64,000 nt of DNA from Azolla caroliniana (lineage: Eukaryota; Polypodiophyta): contig JBHGNT010000020.1 of NCBI GenBank assembly GCA_043228905.1, positions 11,966,001 through 12,030,000 on the forward strand. The letters are read 5' to 3'. Shown here piece after piece: positions 33,583-42,953 of this stretch (positions are counted from its first letter, which is position 1; every line of letters begins with the position of its first letter). A program made the position numbers and the translations under genes. The notes under the pieces were generated by a model. It ran no database searches, was not told the origin of the DNA, and was given only the letters and a program-made list of their open reading frames with translations.

Positions 33583-35085
33583 GTGTAATGCGGGATCCAT
33601 ATGTGGTAGAACGCGCATGCTCCCAAGAACCTCCGAACCTCCGTGATCGAGCTACAGTCATGCTTCATCGCGGAGATGGCTTCTACCTTAGCCGAAGACG
33701 GTTTCTGGCCGTACGACCCGCATAGGTGTCCGACGACCATGATCTCTGATTGCCCGAAGGCCGATTTTCCCCCGGAGAAGGTGAGCCTCGCGCCCTCTAA
33801 CCTCTGCAGCACCCTTTCACAGTCATCGATGTGCATCGCCACGAATTTCCGGCACCCGTCCGGTCTGATCGTCTCGTCCCTTTCCTCCACCAGGCATCCC
33901 TTGATCTGGACGTCGTCCAAAAACGGCATGGTGATGTCCGGAATACAATCCCTCAGCACCTTGTTCATTGCGTTCACCATGTGAGCCACGAGTTCGTCCC
34001 TCCTTGCGGTAGGGTACACATCCGTACTAGGCCGAGAGGAGTTCGCATTGTCGTGATGTCTCTACTCTCTATGGCTAGCTGGAACTGATCGTATCCCGAG
34101 TAGAGATCGCCGACCGAGTAAATCGACCTTTCGGCGAAGGCCTCCGCGAACTTGTCTATTGTCGGTCCGATTCTTGTGTTTTGAATGGTCACCTTGTTGA
34201 TCGGCTGCAGGTATTGAATAAAGCGCAGCGTGCCGTCCTTCTTCGGCACGGTAAACCACCGATTCGAGTATGGGGCACTCGACGGTTCGAGGATGCCCAT
34301 CTCCACCTTTTGCTTTAGGAGCTCCATCACCATCAGATGTGAGCTCTTGGCACCGGAATCGGCTTGAGATTCCACGGTACATGTGGTACCGTGAAGATCA
34401 CCATCGGCTTGAGATTCCACTGTACATGCGGTACCGTGAAGATCATCTCCGGTGAGAATGAGAAAGCCTTCTCGTGCCTCCCGAGCATTCTCCGAAACCG
34501 GTCCTCCGCCGCCGGCAGTAGGAAGCCGCCCCCACCGACCTTGAGCTCCCGTAGCATTATGTCGGTGAACCGGTGCCCTATGCCGGCCGGATTCCATAAA
34601 CTTGGGTCCGACGCAACCCCTTTTATCCGCCCCTCGCTGCCCTCCTGCAAGGGTGCCGCGACTGGCCTCACCTTCCGGTCCACCGTCTTGTACTTCGTGT
34701 CCACCCGGGCCGTACGATCCAACTCGAGCCCTCTACTGAAGTCCGCGATGACTTCGTACATCCTTTCCGAACATACCGGAATCGTCTGGTCCTCTTTAAG
34801 GACTCCTCCGACTACCTTTCTCAACTCCCCCAAGGTATCGTCGAAAGAGACCGCCTCCACGGCTCCGTTGATGTCCTCATCGGGGAAGAGGACTCTGCAT
34901 CCCCTGAGCCGCTCCTCCGCTCTCTTCCTCTCCCTGCCGCTGACGCTGGTTATAGTACAACCTCCGTTGTTGGAGAACCAAAATTTCCTACTTATAGTAC
35001 AGGTCTTCTTCGCTATCGTACACTTGTGGGGTTTTCCCGGAGTATCCGGACTATCGCGGCCCCACGCCTTGATAGCCCTCTCTAA
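33583..35085 (-). pseudogene. gypsy-A reverse transcriptase, N-terminal part of pol
   Basis: Minus-strand pol from the gag stop to the gypsy-B insertion. Motifs are EPSSAPYSNRWFTVPKKDGT, LYSGYDQFQLAIE and MPFLDDVQIKGC (FLDD). A 45-bp block is tandemly duplicated at 34361-34446, replacing the usual residues before MVIFTVPHVPWNLKP. The region corresponding to the pol ATG of gypsy-B and gypsy-C reads ACTATA here, so pol translation from a local ATG is not conserved. Confidence 0.82.
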
Positions 35086-37207
35086 AAATCCTCTCGGCTT
35101 TCGCCCCCGAGGGTCTCGCGGTTCCGCTCATGGTTCGGTCTCACCGTAAGGAACTGGACCAAGTGGCGCTCATCCTGGCTCTTGACCCTTGCATAGGCTG
35201 AGCCGTTGTCCAGCACCTTGGTCTCCATCCATGCTGCCATGATGTACGGTTCTCCTAGTATAACCGGATGTGAGGACGTCTCCTGCACGAAGAAGTGTTG
35301 GTCAATCTCGACATCGCCGATCTTTACTCGTACATTCGGGCAGGCTCCATGCAGTTCTTCGGTGGCACGCGTCGTTGCCCGTATTTTCCACCCGTGCTTG
35401 GTGTTGATCGGCCATTTCCCCTTCTTGTAGAAGTCCATGGACATCAAATTGATTTCTGAACCGTGGTCCACCAACGCCACCACCGGTTCATGAACATCTC
35501 CGATCTTCACGGTGGTCTTCGTGGTCGCTCTAGCCCAATGCGGCCTCGAATAGTGGCTCTCCGCCAACTCGTCTTCCAGCGCCATGTCCTCTATGTGCGT
35601 CGTCCGCACCTCCACCGGCTTCTCCGGTTCTGTCTCCGTCGACAGCCTCTTCCTCTTCACCAAGTCTACGATGGAGTCGTGGAACACCTTCTTGGCGATC
35701 CCGAGAACTTCCCTCAGCAACAGTTCCACCCTGTTGTCGAGGATTCGCTCTTCCAAGACCTTTCGCAGGTCCATGGATCTTTCGATTTCTGTGCCCAGCC
35801 GGTACCCGCCCTTCTTGGGATTATCCTGGGCGCCGGTTACACCGGCCTCATTCCTCCTTTGCCCGAATCGGGTTTCATATCGTTGCGAGGGCCCGGCCCC
35901 TCCGGTTTTCCCTACCCGCTTGTCCTCCACTAGAGCCTCGTAGTTTTGACAAGTGGCTTTGACGAAGCCCGTCTTTTCTTCCACTGGGTCACTCCACCCG
36001 GTTACCTCCCGGACCCGTTTTTCCGCGCAGTCCGCCTCTTCTTTCCTTAGTCGTGCGTCGACAAGGCCTTCTAGCATCGTCGGCCAGAACCCGGCGTTGT
36101 TCGTCTTCGGGGCCTCACCACCTCCGACCCGAATACCAGCCGACGCTGAATAGTGGACGGTCTCCGCGTGATGAGCCACCGCCTCCTCCATCAGCCTTTT
36201 GATACCTCCTCGCCCGACGTTCAGGTCCAGGGGCCTTCGGGTCTCGCTGGCGTGCACCCGACCGTTCCATAGGTACACCACGTTGCTTCTCATCGCCTCG
36301 GCGAAGTCCCCGCAGTCCTTCCGGATGTGGCCAACCGCGTCACACCACATGCACCTGTTCCCAGCCAGAGGTCGCCGGTCACGGTCCTGTTCGCCACCGT
36401 CCGTCTGTGCCTGGGCGATCTGGAGATCTTTTACCATTCGCGTCAGTTCCTCCAGAGCTGCTCCCCCGGCGAGCCCTTGACCATGCCGGTCGAAGCTGAT
36501 CCGGTCTCGAGCCAATCTCGGGTCTCTTCCCTTCGCGTTGGTGGTGTTGGCTCGAGCTTCCTTGCTGCGACAGAGCCCGCCCCTGTCGATCCTTTGTCAA
36601 CCCATTCCCGGCGTTTGTCGAAACGGCCACAGACCCTCTTCACCACGGCCCAATCGACCGTCAGCCCGTCATCAGTCTCCAATAGGAGGCCTACTTGCTC
36701 CCGATCCCGCTCGTCAACTGAATTAACAAACAATAGGACACGACTTGTGTCCAGAATGGTCCGGTCAATCACCGAGAGGTGCACGAAGCGTTCCTCAAAC
36801 TCCCGGAGGAGCACCGACGCGTTCCTTCCTTTGTCGAGGGTCTCCACCCACTCCATGAAGTCCCGCTTCGAAAGTCGAAGCGCATCTTCAAGCCCGTATT
36901 TTTCGAGGAGCCGACCTTCGAACTCCTCCCAAGTCCGGCTCTCGGCCCGTACCTCGAGCACCTCCGTATGGATGCCCGGCATCGCCACTCGAGGGAATCC
37001 GGCTAGACGCCTCTCTTCCGGAATGTCCCTCACTACCATCTCAGCCCGGTAGGACGCCAAGTAGCTCGTGGCATCCTTCCCACTAAACCGGCCGATCGTA
37101 CCGACAACTGCCTCGATAGCCCTATCAAGGGCGTCAGTGCCTTCGCACGCGCTCACTATACGGTCCACAGCCGAAGCCATGGCTTCTGCGAGATCCGACC
37201 CCCTCAT
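35082..37207 (-). pseudogene. gypsy-A gag-protease
   Basis: Gag starts MRGSDLAEAMASAVDRIV at 37207. After a one-base frame change near 36470 the second frame (to 35082) holds the zinc knuckle CMWCDAVGHIRKDC and a retropepsin with ALVDHGSEINLMSMDFYKKG. The catalytic triad is D-H-G instead of the usual D-T/S-G, and gypsy-C shares this. The stop is TAG in the shared GGATTTTTAGAG context. Confidence 0.85.
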
Positions 37208-37251
37208 CTTCTACTCCTCTGCCGCTTGTTCACGTCGGGTTCACCAAATGA

Positions 37252-37930
37252 TGTCACGTTATTACGCGCGTGCGTGGAGAACAAGGCGGGACCACTGGGG
37301 TCTTGGACCGAGGAATAGGTGAGAAAAGGGAGAGAGAGAGACACGCTCACACACGTATAAACAGAGAAGCGCACGGGAACACGCCCCAACAACACAGGAG
37401 ACACGAATCGAACGGGGAATAGAGTATAAGAACACCAGTGTACATGCATATAAATATATGTATGCAGACGACGCGAACGGTTACAACCGATCAGGTCGGC
37501 TAGACGGATACCGACACCTGATCACCCACACGCGCAGGGGAGAAAGATGGAGATTTTGCCAGAAGCACACGGGCGTTCCACGGAGCAGAATCAGCCTCTC
37601 GAGAACCTGCGCAAAGGAAAGCTATGGAGAATGACAGAGAAGGGCTCGGTCCCAGTCCGACAGCAGTTCATCCCCTCTCGCGCGCGATACCCCCGTCTCC
37701 CTCTCTTTTATATCTCAAGGAGGGAGACCGTTTTCACCCGTATACATCACATTAATTCTCTGTCCTTTCGGACAAAGATACTCCTCGATTCTCCCTATAG
37801 AATATTGCTACCTAGGATTTTACTTTTGTGCCTACCTATCTACTATACAACAGGGGGCGTGCCCACGTGTAAGGGCCGGTTCACACACGCTACACACGGT
37901 TTGCGCCTGGGGACGGTTTTCCTCACGACA
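37252..37930 (-). repeat. gypsy-A 5' LTR
   Basis: 679 bp, followed by TSD ACGT and then by the last 28 bp of the copia-2 LTR. Confidence 0.92.
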
Positions 37931-37967
37931 ACGTTGTGCTATGATGAGCTTGATTCTCAACAGATAT

Positions 37968-39100
37968 ATATACCCATTACACTAGTCTATAACAAGGTCT
38001 TGCATGAGTGCAAAATCAGATGCATTTTCGATGACAAAAGGCTTGGTTGGGTCAATGTGGATCAAAATGGGAACAAATATAAACAATCACTTTAAACTTT
38101 GAAATGCATTTGTTGCACCTAAATCCATGTAAATAGGCATTCCTTCTCTTGAAGTTATGTGAGAAACATCATGATCTTGGAATAATGCTTAAGAAAGTTA
38201 CAATAGAAATTTTCAAATCCTAAGAAACATCGCATTTTGTGGAATTTAACGGAAAATCTATTAATCTAGAACCATTAAACAGTCATTCAATCCCTAGATA
38301 TATCCTCCAATGGCATTATATATTCTAGAAATGTTGGTTAGGGGTCGGCCAATGATGAGGATTTTGATATGCTAGCATGAAAAAAATCCTAAAAGCCAAT
38401 AATCAATTCGAAACTACGTAAGTGTTGTTTGACATTCAAAACTACACTTCCCTAGTTTCAAATAGAGGCTATTCTCCTATAATCATCGTAGAATTGAGAA
38501 ACAAGGACATTGTCCTCCTCTTGAGCCTTTGAGGAGATGAAGATGTCCTTGATATAAATTATGAAGATGTTGAGAAAACAATTGTCATATCATTCCAAAA
38601 AATATCATTTCCATTTGCACAATCATGAGACTAAAAGGCATAACTATGTATTTGAAATGTTTGTATCAAGTTCAAAAAGAAGCATTCCATTCACCCCTCG
38701 ACTAATCTAAACAAGGTTGCATGGACCTTAAAGGTCTAGCTTCATGAAGTATTTGGCTCCACCAATATGCTCTAAAAGACTCATGATTGTGGTAGAGCAT
38801 ATCTATTTCAAATGGCAAATGAATTCACTCACCAAATTATCACCAATATATCCCTTAAGAACCTAAGCTCTAATGGAGAAAGATTATAAATTGATCCCCA
38901 TGGTCATAGATCCGTAAGGCACCAACACAATTGATGGTCTAAGAGTGTGTTTGGCCTTCACCATATAAAAGGCATATGTAAACTCTTGATTCTTTGTTGG
39001 TAGTTGGCTCTCAAAATTTTGTAAGATGGATCATGAACACAAACATTTCCCTAAGAACTAATTGGCAATACCATGATCATGACCATTTCCTATGCTTCTT
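37968..39100 (-). pseudogene. ancient Ty3/gypsy RT-RNase H remnant
   Basis: Minus-strand translation near 38760-38700 gives GAKYFMKLDL followed by eroded residues matching the 'YFSKLDLRxxYxxIR' RT motif. Near 38090-37985 it gives LIHIDPTKPFVIENASDFAL, the start of a gypsy RNase H (usually ETDASD). Many stops and frameshifts are present, so this is far older than gypsy-A, -B and -C, and it belongs to a different gypsy lineage. Copia-2 and the LINE abut its downstream end. Confidence 0.65.
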
Positions 39101-39342
39101 GTGACCATTATAATGAGATAATCCAAACACGATGGAATCCCTAATAGCAATCAACAACGGTTTGGTTTGGGCCAATTTTGAAACTTAAACCAAACTGAAC
39201 TAAATTGCACAACTGTAAAACCCAAACATTCAAACTAAACGGTTCAAGAGATTTACAATCCATTAAGCTATTAAGTTATGGTTTGTGGGTTCAAATTTGA
39301 ACCGGATTTGGTATTAAAATTAAAGTAAACAATAAAATTAAA

Positions 39343-39681
39343 GTAATCGGTATGCCGATCCGGATCCGGACCGATTCCGAACAGGTGCCGATTGGCACCG
39401 TTTTGTACGCAGCACCGGTGACCTATATAAAGGCCCAGTTACAATGTAAAACTTTAACGGAGAATTAATATAAACTTATTGGTTTATCTTCATGTATTGA
39501 TTATCGTTATGTTTTAATTGTTATATCTTACACATGTATTAAGTGAATGCCTTATTGCTAAGTAGCCAATTAAGTCGGATTAATCATTTTGTCTTAAGTT
39601 ATCTCGTCATAACACCCCTTTGGTGAAGTGTCTTCCGGAGTCACCCTGTGTTAGGCCATTGTCCGGCCCTAAGGATTAACA
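39343..39681 (+). repeat. 5' LTR of the small LTR element
   Basis: The TATA box CCTATATAAAGG at about 39421 and the tail 'ttgctaagtagccaattaag' are shared with the 3' copies. The end is set where copy 1 and copy 3 stop matching (after GGATTAACA). Confidence 0.75.
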
Positions 39682-39736
39682 CAGTTTTTGGCGACCACGA
39701 TTCCTGCACAATCGCAGCGAACAACGGCGAGAATGG

Positions 39737-40195
39737 ATGACGCAACCAACGAACAACCCGGTTACGGAGCGAGCAAGGCGACTTGCTGAACAGCTGAGGA
39801 AGCGAGAGGCTTTCCAGCAAGCGGTAGAAGAAATCCGGCAACTTGTAGCCCAACTAGATGATGATCAACTGGATGCTCAAATCCAATTTGAGAGCTATGA
39901 GCGGACCAAGCTACGGAGAGAAGAAGCAAAGCAGGCGGCGACCGTCAACCTCAGCGATGAGGAGCCATCACCGGAGCAAGGACCGGACGGAGACAAGGCC
40001 GGGACGAGTCAACCGGAGTCAAATCCAGCGGAGCAGCTTACAGAGGAATCACTGCCACAACCGCCGGTACCGGGAGCCGAACAGACGCCCTCTCAGGAAC
40101 AACAGCCACAACAACAACAACAACAACAACAGAGTTCCGAACAACCATTGGATACCCTGGAGCAGAGTATTCTGGACATCTTGGACGAAGGCTAA
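39737..40195 (+). CDS. intact gag-like ORF of the small LTR element
   Basis: Encodes 152 residues, starting 55 nt after the 5' LTR where gag normally starts. Residues 10-70 are charged and Leu/Gln-rich (ARRLAEQLRKREAFQQAVEE), predicted to form a coiled coil. The middle is acidic and Pro-rich, followed by a polyglutamine stretch encoded by CAA repeats (about residues 122-134) and a hydrophobic end LEQSILDILDEG. There is no zinc knuckle and no protease. It could be the N-terminal part of a gypsy-type gag kept by a TR-GAG element. It could equally be an unrelated captured ORF. I do not recognise a family. Confidence 0.55.
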   Translation: MTQPTNNPVTERARRLAEQLRKREAFQQAVEEIRQLVAQLDDDQLDAQIQFESYERTKLRREEAKQAATVNLSDEEPSPEQGPDGDKAGTSQPESNPAEQLTEESLPQPPVPGAEQTPSQEQQPQQQQQQQQSSEQPLDTLEQSILDILDEG

Positions 40196-40357
40196 GGGCC
40201 GGATAGTGGGATTCGACGTACAAGGTACTGTCCCACGGGCGTGCCATATGTTACCCGGCCGGCAAAGGAGCAGAGACCAAAATGTGAAAAGGATAGTTAT
40301 TCGGAATATATTTAATTAAGTAAATTAGATTATAATTATGTAGTGAACGGATGGACC

Positions 40358-40962
40358 GTAATCGGTATGCCGATCCGGATCCGGACCGATTCCGAACAGG
40401 TGCCGATTGGCACCGTTTTGTACGCAGCACCGGTGACCTATATAAAAGCCCGGTTACAATGTAAAACTTTAACAGAGAATTAATATAAACTTATTGGTTT
40501 ATCTTCACGTATTGATTACCGTTATGTTTTAATTGTTATATCTTACACATGTATTAAGTGAATGCCTTATTGCTAAGTAGCCAATTAAGTCGGATTAATC
40601 GTTCTGTCTTAAGTTATCTCGCCGTAATCGGTATGTCGATCCGGATCCGGACCGATTCCGAACAGGTGCCGATTGGCACCGTTTTGTACGCAGCACCGGT
40701 GACCTATATAAAAGCCCGGTTACAATGTAAAACTTTAACAGAGAATTAATATAAACTTATTGGTTTATCTTCACGTATTGATTACCGTTATGTTTTAATT
40801 GTTATATCTTACACATGTATTAAGTGAATGCCTTATTGCTAAGTAGCCAATTAAGTCGGATTAATCGTTCTGTCTTAAGTTATCTCGCCGTAACACCCCT
40901 TTGGTGAAGTGTCTTCCGGAGACACCCTGTGTTAGGCCATTATCCAGCCCTAAGGATTAACA
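40358..40962 (+). repeat. 3' LTR with internal tandem duplication
   Basis: A partial LTR of about 267 bp runs directly into a complete LTR (40625-40962). The junction falls at CTCGCCGTAA, a sequence found both at the LTR start (CGTAATCGG) and at the point where the first copy stops (CGCCGTAACACC). This points to duplication through the short repeat CGTAA. Confidence 0.8.
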
Positions 40963-41481
40963 ACTCCCAAGCCAAATTCATCTATTTACAATTGTGTAAA
41001 TTTAAGCTCTAATCCCTAATCTAAAGTTCTTGAGGGTGAGATACTCAAGAATTGGTCATTTTGTTGGAATTGCTCACTCTTGTCAGCCTCTCGATTTTGA
41101 TGTTCAAACCAAGGAAAACAAAGAACAAATGAATATTTAGGACTACTAATAATGTTGAAGAACACCACACTCATCGAATCACCAAAAGCATAGGATTTGG
41201 TTTACCCTCCTTGCCCCTATCTCCTAATGTGAAAGGACATCCATTAATGATTCCCACAAACATTAAATTTGGGAGGTTATTTAAAAGGGCTTTGTGTGTC
41301 ACGGCAAAATCTTGATCCATGAAACAAGATTTGGGTTGATCTAAGAGAGTGGATGTGAGGAATCAATGACACTTGCATATGTATGTGTGTATGTGTGTTT
41401 CTACGTATAGGGGTGTGTATGTATGTATGTCTCTACATCCCTATAAGAAATTATGTGTCTATATAAAGGTATGTAGTGGTT

Positions 41482-41544
<63 letters not shown>

Positions 41545-42953
41545 CTTTGTATAGGAGTGTGTTTGTATGTATGGCTACATGCTTGTAAGCAAGTATGTGT
41601 CTATATAAATGTATGCATTGGTTTATATGTATTATATGCATTTCACCTAATTCATATGAGAAGGGAGGATACATGTGATGACAAGATCAAGATCAAAGGC
41701 AAGGCCATGCTTGAGCTTCGGTTGTCTATAGAGAATGAGGAGATGGCTCAAAACGTATGAGACAAGAATAAGAAAAAGAGGACATTGAAGAATGAGGTAT
41801 TAAATACCAGGGTTTAGACTATATGACATTTAGCATCACATTCCAATGACCCTTGAAACAAAGCTAAAACATTGTAGGTGACATTTAGTGTTGTAGTTAG
41901 CTTCTTGTGATGTTTAACAAAAACATTTTCAATAAAATGGGACTGATGTGAATGCTCTATTGCCTTGTAATGCTGGTGCATAAGATATGTTGGAACTTAA
42001 AATGCTACACAAGTGATTATCACATCACATACATCGATTAATTACCTCTCAAAGAAATTTGAAATCTTTATGAAAGGTTAGAAGCAAATGTTTCACATTG
42101 TTTCATAGTAATACCGAAATCATGTACATAAGAAAAGCCAATCTTCCTTGTATCTCATTATGTTCCTCAACAAGAATCACTCTTAGGGTGCACATAATGA
42201 TCAATGACATTACATGATTGATCCTATGCTAGACAGCCTTGAACGTGATTAGATTTTCATGTTCCATGTTGTGTGCCACTACCCATTATATCAAACTACC
42301 AAGAGAAACTGACGCTGAGTATGTAGTTCCACAACTAAGTGGGCTTGGAAGCACTGATGGAAAACCAAGTTGGTTTTCCTACTCTTGACCTCAAGTGGTT
42401 CCTATGGCACCTTCATCACTTAGCACGACCGAGCATTTCTCAAACCTTAGATTCTCTTTAGTGGTTCCAAGGCCAAGCTTGATCATTGTGAGGGAACTCA
42501 AAGAATGACCTCCCCATTTCACGATAACATAATACATTCAATGAAAACCTTTCACAAACAATCTAGCACTATTTATGCTATGCATGGATATATAATGCAC
42601 ACACACACACACACAAAATTAATGATTGGTCCAATTCAATACAACAAGAGGGCTTCCAACTCCAAGCCACGTTCACAACATCTTATCTACAACATAAGCT
42701 GGTTAAATTGTATTATTCAAAGAGTTCTCCAAAAAAGTCCAAGTAGGGGAATAGTATATCATTGATTCATCACCTTACTAATGCCCAAGGTTGCTTATCA
42801 GAATAAATGCAAGTTAGGATAAAACATTAAGTTCCTTTGGTAGTATATCCATGATTATTATATTTTCCCGCTTCAACAAGAGCGTCTAATAAAAATTTGA
42901 AACCACACCCTTTATACATATTAGATTCATTCAATATCTCCCCTAAACCCAAC
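40963..42953. other. intergenic stretch downstream of the dioxygenase gene
   Basis: AT-rich sequence with a GT microsatellite (41484-41542). I see no coding exon or terminal repeat. The part next to 42954 should hold the 3' UTR and polyadenylation signals of the minus-strand gene. Confidence 0.4.
41484..41542. repeat. GT dinucleotide microsatellite
   Basis: About 29 uninterrupted GT units inside a looser GTAT-rich segment (about 41370-41630). Confidence 0.9.

Larger units (their letters stand above)
23934..37930 (-). mobile_element. gypsy-A: Ty3/gypsy element inside the copia-2 LTR, split by gypsy-B
   Basis: LTRs at 23934-24603 (670 bp) and 37252-37930 (679 bp) start TGTCACG and end CACGACA. 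They differ at about 15 positions plus one 9-bp indel. The flanking duplication is ACGT (23930-23933 and 37931-37934), and the empty site survives in the other copia-2 LTR as CACACGTTGTG. On the minus strand a TGGTGAACCCGACG primer site follows the 5' LTR and AGGTGGGGGCGGA precedes the 3' LTR. Domain order is gag-protease, RT, RNase H, integrase, as in Ty3/gypsy. Coding is broken by a gag frameshift near 36470, a 45-bp tandem duplication in pol (34361-34446) and the gypsy-B insertion, among other changes. Confidence 0.92.
17162..37962 (-). mobile_element. copia-2: Ty1/copia element enlarged by four later insertions
   Basis: The outer boundaries carry a perfect target duplication GATAT (17157-17161 and 37963-37967). 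The 3' LTR is 17162-17487 plus 18246-18371, split by a solo LTR. The 5' LTR is 23510-23933 plus 37935-37962, split by gypsy-A. Each totals 452 bp once insertions and their duplications are removed. About 16-17 differences (about 3.7%) separate the two LTRs. The minus-strand primer site TGGTATCAGAAT and a polypurine tract are present. Gag, protease, integrase, RT and RNase H can all be followed on the minus strand but are broken by frameshifts, stops and a second solo LTR. The element is a fossil framework for the nest. Confidence 0.9.
39343..40962 (+). mobile_element. small non-autonomous LTR element (TRIM / TR-GAG type)
   Basis: A repeat of about 339 bp beginning GTAATCGGTATGCCG and ending CTAAGGATTAACA occurs at 39343-39681. 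It recurs as a shortened copy from about 40358 to 40624 and as a full copy to 40962. Each copy has a CCTATATAAA promoter box. Between them lies one open reading frame of 152 codons. Internal sequence starts with TTTTTGGCGACCACG, a possible primer site for a tRNA I cannot assign. No RT, protease or integrase is present. I found no clear target duplication, and the LTR does not start with TG, so the outer limits are tentative. Confidence 0.7.

Noticed and set aside
37968-38100. Continuation of the LINE on the far side of copia-2
   Set aside because: Translation shows a gypsy RNase H start (KPFVIENASDFAL), not LINE RT. The LINE appears to be 5'-truncated at this point.
39343-40962. Host gene interpretation of the 152-codon ORF
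   Set aside because: The flanking direct repeats with promoters and the position of the ORF 55 nt after the repeat fit an LTR element better.
41373-41760. Cys-Val repeat ORFs
   Set aside because: They are produced by the GT microsatellite at 41484-41542.
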